A stretch of DNA of 64,000 bases. Origin: Flexicrinis sp001567485. Lineage in GTDB: Bacteria > Chloroflexota > Anaerolineae > Aggregatilineales > Phototrophicaceae. The stretch lies in the NCBI GenBank assembly GCA_030263635.1, contig SZPI01000022.1, positions 14,380 to 78,379 of the forward strand. The letters run 5' to 3'. Under the pieces are notes generated by a model, which saw nothing but the letters and a program-made list of their open reading frames with translations, was not told the DNA's origin and did no database searches. A program made the translations under genes and the position numbers. Below, piece after piece: positions 24,669 through 32,980 of the stretch; position 1 is the first letter of the stretch, and the number at the start of each line of letters is the position of its first letter.

Positions 24669-26609
24669 TTGACTTCCGACTTGTTCGTTTCGTTTCTCGA
24701 CCTGATGAACGAAACGCTGGCAGCGGCAATCGTGATTGTCGCGGCCTCCCTTCTGCTGTATACGATCACCCGCAACGCGCATGATCGGGTCGCGCGGGCG
24801 TCGGCGATGGTGTTGTTCGCTGTCACCACGGCGTATGTGTGCGACGTCCTCACCGGCCTGCGCCCAACCGACGAGGCGGTGCTGCGTTTGCTGCGCGCGC
24901 AGTGGCTGGGGATCGCGCTGGCTCCCGCGGCGCTCGTGCACTTGTCCGACGCGCTGCTCGACACAACCGGCTTGCCCTCGCGCGGGCGGAGAAGCCGCAC
25001 GCTGCGCCTGATGTATCTGATCGGCACGGCTTTCGTGATCGCTGCCATGTTCTCCGACATCCTCGTTGGCCCGATCGAGAGCGCGGGCCGTCCTGCCCTG
25101 CGTGCCATGCCGTTGATGGCGGTGTTCGCAGCCTACACGGTCGTCGCCTCAGGCTTTGCGCTGATCAACGTCGAGCGCGCGCGGCGGCGCTGCCTCACCC
25201 GTTCGACGCGCCGTCGCATGGGCTACCTTGAGATCGCCCTGCTCACGCCGATCGTCGGCGTTTTCCCGTTCAGCGCGTTCTTCGCGCCGGGCGGCGAGTT
25301 CACCACCGGCGCGCTCGTGCTGGTCATCATCGCCAATATCTTCGTCGTGCTGATGCTCTTGTTCCTCGCTTATCCGCTGTCGTTCTTCGGCAGCCGAATC
25401 CCCGACCGCGCCGTCAAAGCCGACCTGCTGCGCATGGTGCTGCGCGGCCCAGCCACCGGCATGCTGATCGTCGCGGTGCTGTTCTTCACCAGCCGCGCGA
25501 CCCGCATCTTCGGCCTCGTCAGCAGCGAGTTCGCCGTGTTCGCCGTCGTCACGGTCGTACTGTGCTGGCAGTGGATCATCGACCTTATGCTGCCACTGCT
25601 CGACCGCTGGCTGATTTACGGCGAGGAATCGGAACAGTTCAACAAGATTCAGAAGCTGAACCGGCAGCTGCTCACACGGGCCGATCTGCTGTCGCTGATG
25701 GAAGGCATCCTCGCGCAGGCGCGCAACGTCTTGCGCACGTCGGGCGCGTTCGTCGCGGCGCTGACGGACAGCACGCCGGAGGTCATCAGCGCGACCGGCC
25801 GCGGCCACGACATCGAAGACCGCGCCAGTGATCTGAGCGGCGCGCTGGGCGGGCTGAAGATCGCCACGGTCGCCCAACCGCTGCTGTGGGAAGGGTTCTG
25901 GCTGCTCCCCCTCAGCAGGCAGCGCGGGTTGATCAACGGCGGGCAGATGATCGGTGTGCTGGGGCTGCAAGCCACGCATGATTCAGCCCCAACGGCAGAC
26001 GAGATGGCCGTGATCGCCCGTGTTCGCCGCCGCGTCGCCCGCGCGCTGGACGACATGCTGCTGCAATCCGAGGTCGTCGCCGCGCTGGAGGGCTTGCTGC
26101 CGCAGTTCGCCACGTCACGCGAATCCAACCGCGAGGACGAGTATCAGCCGCGCAGCACACCGGCCGCCGAGCCGAACCTGCCCGCGCTGCCCGACCGCGA
26201 TCAGATCGTCGAACAGGTACAGGCCGCGCTTCGTCATTATTATGGCGGGCCGGGGATGACCAAGAGCCGCCTGCTGGACTTGGCGGTCGTGCGGCGCGCG
26301 CTGGAGTTCAACGTCAATGAGCCGGTGCGCGCCTTGCGCTCGGTGCTGGATCGCGCCATCGAGCTGCAGCGCCCGCCCGGCGAGCGTGACTGGCGCAGCC
26401 AAGACTGGCTGATCTACAACATCCTCGATCTGCGCTATATCAAGAAGCAGCGCGTGCGCGAGGTCGCTAACCGGCTGTACATGAGTGACGCCAACCTGTA
26501 TCGCAAGCAAAATCTGGCGATTGAGGCGGTTGCGGACAGCCTGCTGCGCATGGAGGCCGATGCGCTGCTGGAAGAGGCTACTGAAAGCGAGTCAAAATCG
26601 GTGCTATAA
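24669..26609 (+). CDS. Membrane-bound sensor with 7TM-like region, GAF-like domain and C-terminal HTH tail
   Basis: Up to 646 residues. About eight hydrophobic helices fill residues 12-315, resembling histidine-kinase N-terminal 7TM sensors. Residues ~330-470 look like a GAF domain (LLTRADLLSLMEGILAQARNVLRTSGAFVAAL to ARALDDMLLQSE). No HisKA/HATPase motifs follow. Instead the C-terminus has a conserved helical region ending RVREVANRLYMSDANLYRKQNLAIEAVADSL, which reads as a helix-turn-helix. This suggests a membrane one-component regulator, but DNA binding is inferred. The listed start is TTG; ATG 24705 is an alternative. No partner kinase or response regulator lies nearby. Confidence 0.68.
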   Translation: MTSDLFVSFLDLMNETLAAAIVIVAASLLLYTITRNAHDRVARASAMVLFAVTTAYVCDVLTGLRPTDEAVLRLLRAQWLGIALAPAALVHLSDALLDTTGLPSRGRRSRTLRLMYLIGTAFVIAAMFSDILVGPIESAGRPALRAMPLMAVFAAYTVVASGFALINVERARRRCLTRSTRRRMGYLEIALLTPIVGVFPFSAFFAPGGEFTTGALVLVIIANIFVVLMLLFLAYPLSFFGSRIPDRAVKADLLRMVLRGPATGMLIVAVLFFTSRATRIFGLVSSEFAVFAVVTVVLCWQWIIDLMLPLLDRWLIYGEESEQFNKIQKLNRQLLTRADLLSLMEGILAQARNVLRTSGAFVAALTDSTPEVISATGRGHDIEDRASDLSGALGGLKIATVAQPLLWEGFWLLPLSRQRGLINGGQMIGVLGLQATHDSAPTADEMAVIARVRRRVARALDDMLLQSEVVAALEGLLPQFATSRESNREDEYQPRSTPAAEPNLPALPDRDQIVEQVQAALRHYYGGPGMTKSRLLDLAVVRRALEFNVNEPVRALRSVLDRAIELQRPPGERDWRSQDWLIYNILDLRYIKKQRVREVANRLYMSDANLYRKQNLAIEAVADSLLRMEADALLEEATESESKSVL

Positions 26610-26610
26610 T
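26605..26610 (+). promoter_or_regulatory. -10 box for tatA
   Basis: Perfect TATAAT overlapping the stop codon of the preceding sensor gene; the -35 candidate TGAAAG (26582-26587) is weak. A small GC hairpin (gggcggaacgccc) follows in the leader. Confidence 0.5.
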
Positions 26611-26661
26611 GGCCGCAACGAGGGCGGAACGCCCCCGGTTGGTTGAGAGGAAATGGTCACC

Positions 26662-26847
26662 ATGAAACCCGGTCTTCCCGAGCTGTTGGTCATTCTGGTC
26701 ATCGTACTGGTCGTGTTTGGCGCGGGCCGTATCCGCCGCGTGTTCGGTGAACTCGGCGGTGGGATCGCGGAGTTTCGCAAAGGACTGAGGGAAGGTTCGT
26801 CCGACGAGCAGAAGCTGCCGGAAGATAACGAGGTCATCCGCAAGTAA
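26662..26847 (+). CDS. tatA: Sec-independent translocase protein TatA
   Basis: A 61-residue protein of the twin-arginine translocation pore. One N-terminal membrane helix (PELLVILVIVLVVFGAGRIRR) with the family FGxGR-type hinge, then an amphipathic helix with ELGGGIAEFRKGLRE and an acidic tail. ATG 26662 sits about eleven bases after AGAGG; ATG 26653 is only two bases from it and so less likely. No tatC is in the window. The 3' end overlaps the convergent DUF1992 gene by 14 bases. Confidence 0.9.
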   Translation: MKPGLPELLVILVIVLVVFGAGRIRRVFGELGGGIAEFRKGLREGSSDEQKLPEDNEVIRK

Positions 26848-27217
26848 GGCGGCGGCGCTCGATTTCGACGTCGATCATCCGCTTGTGCGAAACGCCGGGC
26901 GGTGCTTTGAGGTTATAAGCCAGTACCCGTTTGTTCAGCGCCGTGATGCCGGCGCTGATTGATTCCGGCAGAGCAGCACCCGACTTCAGCGCCCGCGCCA
27001 GCTGCTGACGGGTCTGCGCGAGCAGATCGTCCAACTCGCGGCCTTCGAGAATCCACCCCGGCGTAAGGTCGTTGTCTTTCAACAGTTTGTATGCTAACTT
27101 GAGTTCATCCGGGGTGTACGGATCGTCCAATTCAAGGCGCTTGCCTGCATTGGGCAGATTCGATCCGTCGCCAATCGCCTGCCGAACCCGTTCATCCAAG
27201 CTCGATTCCCAATCCAC
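26834..27217 (-). CDS. DUF1992 (DnaJ homologue C28-like) protein
   Basis: A 127-residue protein with the DUF1992 pattern: ERVRQAIGDGSNLPNAGKRLEL at residues ~9-30, then LAYKLLKDNDLTPGWI and a helical C-terminus including ERRRL. The family is named for a human DnaJ-like protein but has no J domain; its function is poorly known. GTG 27217 places the start just before the conserved block; the upstream open frame enters the heptamer repeat. Convergent with tatA. Confidence 0.82.
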   Translation of the reverse strand: MDWESSLDERVRQAIGDGSNLPNAGKRLELDDPYTPDELKLAYKLLKDNDLTPGWILEGRELDDLLAQTRQQLARALKSGAALPESISAGITALNKRVLAYNLKAPPGVSHKRMIDVEIERRRLTCG

Positions 27218-27235
27218 GGTGGCGACCTCCCCTAA

Positions 27236-27270
27236 GCGTGGAGTTGAAAGTGCCAAGTGCTGAGTGATGA
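27236..27270. repeat. Heptanucleotide repeat cluster B (5 units)
   Basis: Units gcgtgga, gttgaaa, gtgccaa, gtgctga, gtgatga, then gaaaaga, in an unbroken seven-base frame (a degenerate cccctaa unit precedes). Shares gttgaaa, gtgatga and the trailing gaaaa with cluster A at 3128-3169. Located in the spacer between two divergent genes. Confidence 0.6.
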
Positions 27271-27423
27271 GAAAAGACAAGACTATATCACTCAATCAAC
27301 ACGACGTTATAGGAGACCAACGCTCTCGATCTTCAAACAATGGCTTAGCGGAATTATGTTTGTGATGATTTTCACGGAAATCGGAATCCCTGTCAAGCAG
27401 TACACCACAGAGGCCCTCGCATC

Positions 27424-28224
27424 GTGACCGATCAACCGCACAAAAGCGTCGTCTTTGACCGCGCAGCCACGTTCTATGATCAGACGCGCGGGTTCCCGCC
27501 CGGAATCGATCAGCAGGCCGCCGACTTGATGGCCCGTCTCGGCGGCCTCACCCATTCGTCCGTCGTCGCCGAGATCGGCGTCGGCACGGGGCGGCTCGCG
27601 CTGCCGTTGGCGCGTCACAGCGGGCCGTATCTTGGCTTTGACCTTTCGGCCGATATGATGTCTGTGCTGCGGCAGAAGCACGCCGTTTTCGGCGCGCCAG
27701 ACATCCGCCTCGCGCGCGCCGACGTGACCCAGCTGCCACTGCGATCGAACGTGCTGGATGCCGCCGTGCTGGTGCATATCCTGCATCTGGTCTCTGACCC
27801 GGAACGCGCCGCGTCCGAACTTCGCCGCACTGTGAAGCCCGCGGGCGTCGCCATTGTCGGGTGGAACCGCAGCTATGAGCACGGGCTGGAGGCGATCAGC
27901 GACGCATGGGAAGCCGCGACCGGCGAGCAGTGGCGGCGCTGGCGCAAGGGTGAGGACAACCGCGACACCAGCGCGGTCGTGCTTGAGCAGAACGGCTGGA
28001 CTGAGACGGCGTCCGGCGTGCTGGAGTTCACGACAACCCTGACGCCGCGTGCCAAGCTCGAACGCTATCGCGGGCGCATTTTCTCCTCCATGTGGCGAAT
28101 GGACGACGCAGCGTGGCAGGCCGGCGTCGCAGCGGTCGAAGCGGTCGTCGCGGCCCAGTACACCGACCTCGATCAGCCGTTCGAGGTCAGCCACGCATTT
28201 CACGTCGTGGTGCTCAGGCCGTAG
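27424..28224 (+). CDS. Class I SAM-dependent methyltransferase (Methyltransf_11-like)
   Basis: A 266-residue UbiE/UbiG-like methyltransferase. Motif I is VVAEIGVGTGRLALPLA at residues ~47-63, the acidic loop YLGFDLSADMM follows, then ARADVTQLPLRSNVLDAAVLVHILHLV is motif II/post II. No membrane segment. GTG start. The substrate is not predictable. It converges with the ABC ATPase gene, overlapping by 11 bases. Confidence 0.87.
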   Translation: MTDQPHKSVVFDRAATFYDQTRGFPPGIDQQAADLMARLGGLTHSSVVAEIGVGTGRLALPLARHSGPYLGFDLSADMMSVLRQKHAVFGAPDIRLARADVTQLPLRSNVLDAAVLVHILHLVSDPERAASELRRTVKPAGVAIVGWNRSYEHGLEAISDAWEAATGEQWRRWRKGEDNRDTSAVVLEQNGWTETASGVLEFTTTLTPRAKLERYRGRIFSSMWRMDDAAWQAGVAAVEAVVAAQYTDLDQPFEVSHAFHVVVLRP

Positions 28225-29674
28225 CGCCGCCGATCAGCGCGCCCAGCGTCTCCGCCGAAAGCTCCGGCGTGTTGTCGAGCACCGATGTGCGGCCGGCAAA
28301 GCACACGATAATCCGGTCGCTGTAGGCCAGTATCTCATCCAGATCGTCGCTGCTGAAGATCAGTCCGGCGCCGGCCTCACAACGGCTGAGCAGCTGCGTC
28401 CATATCCAGCGCGCCGACTCGACATCAAGGCCGCGTGTCGGCTGCTCCAGCACCATGATCGTCGGCTGATCGGGCAGCATCGCCATCAACACGCGCTGCT
28501 GATTGCCGCCAGACAGCGAGTCGATGCGTGAGTCGGCCTGCCCCTTGATCTGATAGTGCTCGATCTGACGCTGCGTGTGTGCGCGGACATGCCCCCACCG
28601 GATACGCGCGGAGTCCCCGTTGATGAGCGCAAAATGCTCGGTCAGCGATAGGCCGGGCACCAATCCCTCTTCGAGCCGCCCCGCCGCGCCAAACGCAGCG
28701 CCAGCCGCGAGGTATGCGCGGTACGGCTTTCCGGTCATCGGCTGCGCGCCGAGCGTGATCTCGCCGTGGACGATAGGCTGCAAGCCCACGGCCGCGCGCA
28801 TGATCGGCGCTTGTCCGCTGCCGTCAAGGCCCGCGACTCCGATCACCTCGCCGTGATCGACCGACAGCGAGAAGCGGTCAATCTGCAGGCGGCGGTCGCT
28901 GATTGTGACATCGCGCAGAGTCAGCACCGGCGATTCGCCGGGGCGCCGCGTCGTGCCCCGTTCCAGCGGAGGCTGCGCCTGCCCGAACATCAGCGCGATC
29001 AGTTCGGGGTGCGGGACGGGCAGCACAACATCGCCAGTGAGCTGGCCGCGTCGCAGCACCACCGCCCGATCACACAACTGCAGCACGTCCTCCAGTTTGT
29101 GGCTGACGAGCAGGATCGTCACGCCTTGTTTGGCGAGCTTGCGCAGCGCGGCGAACAGCGCATCTTTCTGCTCGGCGCTGATGCCGGTGGTCGGCTCGTC
29201 AAGGATCAGCGTGCGCACGCCGAGCGCGAGCAGACGCGCCATTTCGAGCTGCTGCCGCTGCGCAATCGAGAGCGACGCGACCTCGGCGTCCGGCGGCAGC
29301 GCAAAGCCGAGCTGTCCGCACACGCCGTCCAGTTGGGCGCGCGCGGCCGAATAATCGAGCGCGCCCTCAAAGCCGAGGACGAAATCCTCGATGACGGTGA
29401 AGGCCGCAACGTCGAGCGGGTCTTGATGCAGCATGCCAATCCCAGCGGCGATAGCGCCGTGCGGCGTCGTGTACGGCGCACGCCGACCATCCAGCCATAC
29501 CTGACCGCTGTCCGCCGGTTGATAACCGCTGATGATCTTCATCAACGTCGACTTGCCCGCGCCGTTCTCGCCCAGCACGCCGACAATCTGACCGCTGTCC
29601 AGCGTCAGGCTGATGGCGTCGTTGGCGACCAGCGCCCCGAAGCGTTTGGTGATATTCCGGAGTTCGATGCGCAT
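28214..29674 (-). CDS. Simple sugar/nucleoside-type ABC ATPase with two nucleotide-binding domains
   Basis: A 486-residue tandem ABC ATPase of the BMP/ribose class. Domain 1 has Walker A GENGAGKST, signature-like LSIAQRQQLEMARLL and Walker B TLILDEPTTGIS. Domain 2 has a degenerate Walker A (GLDGSGQAPI, lacking the GKS/T), signature SLSGGNQQRVLMA and MVLEQPTRGLD, where Walker B Asp-Glu reads E-Q. An inactive second site is common in this class. ATG 29674 is chosen over an upstream in-frame start. Follows the binding-protein gene; the expected two permease genes are absent here. Confidence 0.9.
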   Translation of the reverse strand: MRIELRNITKRFGALVANDAISLTLDSGQIVGVLGENGAGKSTLMKIISGYQPADSGQVWLDGRRAPYTTPHGAIAAGIGMLHQDPLDVAAFTVIEDFVLGFEGALDYSAARAQLDGVCGQLGFALPPDAEVASLSIAQRQQLEMARLLALGVRTLILDEPTTGISAEQKDALFAALRKLAKQGVTILLVSHKLEDVLQLCDRAVVLRRGQLTGDVVLPVPHPELIALMFGQAQPPLERGTTRRPGESPVLTLRDVTISDRRLQIDRFSLSVDHGEVIGVAGLDGSGQAPIMRAAVGLQPIVHGEITLGAQPMTGKPYRAYLAAGAAFGAAGRLEEGLVPGLSLTEHFALINGDSARIRWGHVRAHTQRQIEHYQIKGQADSRIDSLSGGNQQRVLMAMLPDQPTIMVLEQPTRGLDVESARWIWTQLLSRCEAGAGLIFSSDDLDEILAYSDRIIVCFAGRTSVLDNTPELSAETLGALIGGATA

Positions 29675-29686
29675 CGTTTCAGCAAA

Positions 29687-29713
29687 CGGGGCGCGTCTGG
29701 TTTCCGCGCCCCG
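29687..29713 (-). repeat. Intercistronic hairpin between bmpA-like and ATPase genes
   Basis: Perfect nine-base inverted repeat cggggcgcg (29687-29695) / cgcgccccg (29705-29713) with a nine-base loop. Such structures after binding-protein genes often protect the upstream mRNA or attenuate read-through, making the binding protein more abundant than the ATPase. Confidence 0.55.
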
Positions 29714-29733
29714 CCCCACTGTTCGCCTGTGCG

Positions 29734-30930
29734 CTACTCGCTGGCGCCGATCATGCCGTCAAGAAGCTGCGACAGATACCAGATGTCCTCCAGCGCCACC
29801 GGCTCGCCTTCTTCAGCCAGTACCGTACCGTCTTGCAGCGCCAGCGGCCCCTGCCACAAGTAGATCGAGCCAGCGTTGGCTTCGTCGGTCGCGTAGGCCA
29901 CGACCTCCGCCACGAACGCGTCCAGCAGCGCGCGGTTCTCGTCGCTCAGGCCGTCGCCGTAATAGAAGCCGGTGATGGTGCTGCTTTCCGGGTCGGAGAT
30001 CTCATCCCACACCGGCGGCACCCAGTCCCACGACTGTTCCCACGTCCCCGCCTGAACCGACTCGATAATCGAGACGTACGTCGGCCCCCAGTTGTAGAAC
30101 GGCACGCCGAGGCAAGCTTCCGGCGCCTGTGTGCAGCCCGCGATGCTGTTGTACGGCACGGCATATACGCTTTGGCCGTCAGCCTGACGCTGCGCGGCGA
30201 CCTGCACCATCTCAGCCGTGTCGACACCGCTGAGCACGACGTCCGCGCCGCTGTCGAAGAAGCGGTTGGACTCCTCGGTCACGTCCAGCGTCACGGTCGG
30301 GATCGCGAACCAGAAGCCGATCCACGTCACGGCGAATTCAAACGCTTCGGGATCGCCGCCCTTCTGCTCCCAGCAGTGCTTGGCGCCGAGGTACGCCGAC
30401 GACGAAACACGCAGGGTCTCGGCGTTGATCAACGGCCCCACATAGCCGAGCTTGCCGGTCTGGCTGGTGAGCGCGGCGGCGCAGCCCGCGATCAAGCGCG
30501 GCCATTCGATCATCGCCATCAAGTTGCCGAGGTTGGCCGGCGCCGTGCCAGCAAGCACGTCGTCGCCGGAGATGCTGATGAAGGTCACATCAGGATACAG
30601 CGGAGCGACGGCGGCGGTATCTTCCTCGAACGCGTCGGATGTCGTAAAGACGACCTTCGCGCCTTCCTCGACAAATAGGCCGACAACATCCGCGAGGGTC
30701 GCCTCAGGCTTATCGGCCGCGTTCAAGCTCTCGAACACGAGCATCCGTGCGCCGGGGATGTGTTCCTCGACATACAGGCCGCCCTCATAGTGTGCCTGAC
30801 TCCAGCCACGGTCATCTTTCGGCCCGACTAGCACCATACCAAACACAAATTCGTCCTGCGTGTGCGCAGGGACGACCGCAATGACGAGCATTATCGACAA
30901 CAGAGCACTCAACACCAGCTTACGCAGCAT
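29734..30930 (-). CDS. BMP-family (PnrA/BmpA-like) ABC substrate-binding protein
   Basis: A 398-residue exported protein. A signal peptide spans residues 1-~24 (hydrophobic core LSALLSIMLVIAVV, cut near AHTQ) without a lipobox Cys. The body shows the BMP family pattern: FGMVLVGPKDDRGWSQAHYEGG, EEGAKVVFTTSDAFEEDTAAVAPLYPDVTF, and GADVVLSGVDTAEMVQ. Relatives bind purine nucleosides or act with YufOPQ-type transporters. A TACAAT -10 lies at 30970-30975. Paired with the tandem ATPase downstream. Confidence 0.88.
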   Translation of the reverse strand: MLRKLVLSALLSIMLVIAVVPAHTQDEFVFGMVLVGPKDDRGWSQAHYEGGLYVEEHIPGARMLVFESLNAADKPEATLADVVGLFVEEGAKVVFTTSDAFEEDTAAVAPLYPDVTFISISGDDVLAGTAPANLGNLMAMIEWPRLIAGCAAALTSQTGKLGYVGPLINAETLRVSSSAYLGAKHCWEQKGGDPEAFEFAVTWIGFWFAIPTVTLDVTEESNRFFDSGADVVLSGVDTAEMVQVAAQRQADGQSVYAVPYNSIAGCTQAPEACLGVPFYNWGPTYVSIIESVQAGTWEQSWDWVPPVWDEISDPESSTITGFYYGDGLSDENRALLDAFVAEVVAYATDEANAGSIYLWQGPLALQDGTVLAEEGEPVALEDIWYLSQLLDGMIGASE

Positions 30931-31099
30931 CGCCGATCCCCTTGTTGATTATGCGAGTTGACCGCCGGTATTGTAGCGAATCTGCGGCCCACAATCAGGC
31001 TGTTCGCGATACGAGACGGAAAATCAAGATTGATACGGGAAGAATGTGGGCCAACACCGCGCTGATTCGCTCGATTCATTCCGTATGAGATGCGCCGGG

Positions 31100-31129
31100 T
31101 TCACAACGATTCGGAGCAGGGCGTACAAT
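31100..31129 (+). promoter_or_regulatory. Promoter for the RimJ/L-type acetyltransferase gene
   Basis: TTCACA (31100-31105), 18-base spacer, TACAAT (31124-31129), about 50 bases before ATG 31181. Its position supports that start over the long upstream frame. Confidence 0.5.
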
Positions 31130-31180
31130 CAGAGGGCCAACGGCGCAGAATTCCGTTTCATACTCTCAGGGAAGTTCGCT

Positions 31181-31735
31181 ATGCCGATTACCCTTCATGT
31201 CCGCCCCGGTTTGCTCGTCCGCCCGCTGACCGCCGCCGACGCCGGCCCGCTGTACGAGGTGGTGGAGGCCAACCGCGCCTATCTGCGGCAGTGGCTAACA
31301 TGGCTTGACGACACACACGGCCCGGACGACGTGCGCAACTTCATCGAACACGGCACGTCGCAGTGGTCGCGCGATGACGGCTATCAAGGCGGGATCATCC
31401 TCGATGGAACGCCGGTCGGCACGATCGGGATGCACTACGTCAACCGCCGAAACCGGTCGACCGAGGTCGGTTATTGGCTGGCGGAGACCCACGGCAGGCA
31501 GGGCATTATGACCGATGTCGCGCGTGTGTTCGTCGATGATGCGTTCCAGCGCTGGGACTTGAACCGCGTCGAGATTCGCACGGCGGCGGGCAACCTGCGC
31601 AGTCAAGCGGTGGCGCTCAGGCTCGGCTTCAAGCTGGAGGGCGTGCTGCGCGAGATCTTCAACCACTACGGGACACTGCTCGATATGCACGTGTACGGCA
31701 TGCTGCGCCGCGAGTGGGACGCGCTGAAGCTATGA
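31181..31735 (+). CDS. GNAT N-acetyltransferase, RimJ/RimL type
   Basis: A 184-residue acetyltransferase. RPLTAADAGPLYEVVEANRAYLRQWLTWLD is the RimJ/L N-terminal pattern, IGMHYVNRRNRSTEVGYWLAETHGRQGIMTDV contains the acetyl-CoA region, and NLRSQAVALRLGFKLEGVLRE is the family tail. ATG 31181 follows AGGGAAG. Targets may be ribosomal proteins or small amines. Six-base convergent overlap with recF. Confidence 0.9.
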   Translation: MPITLHVRPGLLVRPLTAADAGPLYEVVEANRAYLRQWLTWLDDTHGPDDVRNFIEHGTSQWSRDDGYQGGIILDGTPVGTIGMHYVNRRNRSTEVGYWLAETHGRQGIMTDVARVFVDDAFQRWDLNRVEIRTAAGNLRSQAVALRLGFKLEGVLREIFNHYGTLLDMHVYGMLRREWDALKL

Positions 31736-32935
31736 CGGCTTGCGGATACGGCCGGCCTCGACTGTCCACACCGGCACATGGCCGAGGAATTCGGCGGGAA
31801 AGATGCTGAGTTCGGCGGTCGTGATGAGCGTCTGGCCGGCATCCTGCACGCGCTCCAGCAGATACTCGCGGCGCTTGGCGTCCAGTTCCGCCGCCACATC
31901 ATCCAGCAGCAGGATCGGCGTCTCCCCGGTGCGGTGGCCCATCCACGCACGTTCGGCCAGCTTGAGCGCCAGCACGGCGGTGCGCGCCTGCCCACGACTT
32001 CCGTACAGGCCGGCGTCACGCTCGTTGATGAGGATGCGCAGTTCGTCGCGATGTGGCCCGCTGAGCGTCACGCCGCGCCGGATCGACTCGCCGCGTTCTA
32101 GCTCAAGCTGTTCGGCGAACTGCGGCGCAACTTCGGCCGCCGAGACCTCGCGGTGCAGGTCGAACCCCAACACCTCGAACGAGCGCTGGCCGTCACCTTC
32201 GGCGGTCGGCACGAAACTCGGCTGATAGCGCAGCGTCAGCGTTTCGAGCCGGCCTGTCAGGTCGTAATGCACGCGCTGCGCCTCGATCTCCAGCTCGCGC
32301 AAGAACATCTGCCGTCCGGCGATCAACCGCGCGCCGGCCTCGACCAACTGCTCGTCCCAGTACGCCAACTCCTTCGGCTGAGACACCCCCTCACCGATGC
32401 GCCGCAGCAGGGCGTTGCGCTGGGGCAGCGTGCGTTCGTACTGATCGAGCGCTTCGGCGTAATCCGGCACGATCTGGCTGAGCGTCACGTCCATAAAGCG
32501 GCGGCGGTCGGCGGGCGCGCCCTCGATCAATGCCAGATCGCGCGGCAGGAACAGCACGACGGTCGCGACGCCGACGGCCTGCCCGATCCGTTTCTCGACC
32601 CCGTTGACCTTGACCACCTTACGAAAGCGCGGCGAGCCGTCCGGCCCACGCTCGATCATTAGCGTGACCTCAAGCCGTTCGCGGGCGCGGCGTGTCTGCA
32701 CATCGGCGGCGACGCGCGCATACGGCAGCGGTTCGTTCTCGGTCGCCCAGTGTAAGAGATGCCGGTCGATCGACGTATACGGCGAGTGCATCGTCGCCAG
32801 ATAGTAGATCGACTCGAGGAAGTTCGTCTTGCCCTGCGCGTTCTCACCGTGCAGCACCAGCGCCGTGTTGGGAAGCGCCGTCTCCAAGCGGGCGTAGTTG
32901 CGAAAGTTCGTCAGCGAAAGATAGGCCAGTTGCAT
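31730..32935 (-). CDS. recF: DNA replication and repair protein RecF
   Basis: A 401-residue SMC-like ATPase that helps load RecA at gaps. Opens with LAYLSLTNFRNYARL, Walker A GENAQGKTN at residues 30-38, SGPHRDEL and SRGQARTAVLALKLAE (signature region), and Walker B ILLLDDVAAELD followed by ITTAE. Full length. It is not next to dnaA-dnaN here. Confidence 0.95.
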   Translation of the reverse strand: MQLAYLSLTNFRNYARLETALPNTALVLHGENAQGKTNFLESIYYLATMHSPYTSIDRHLLHWATENEPLPYARVAADVQTRRARERLEVTLMIERGPDGSPRFRKVVKVNGVEKRIGQAVGVATVVLFLPRDLALIEGAPADRRRFMDVTLSQIVPDYAEALDQYERTLPQRNALLRRIGEGVSQPKELAYWDEQLVEAGARLIAGRQMFLRELEIEAQRVHYDLTGRLETLTLRYQPSFVPTAEGDGQRSFEVLGFDLHREVSAAEVAPQFAEQLELERGESIRRGVTLSGPHRDELRILINERDAGLYGSRGQARTAVLALKLAERAWMGHRTGETPILLLDDVAAELDAKRREYLLERVQDAGQTLITTAELSIFPAEFLGHVPVWTVEAGRIRKPS

Positions 32936-32980
32936 GAGGCGCTGGTTCCAGAGTGAGGATAAACGGGGCCGAGGTGAAGC

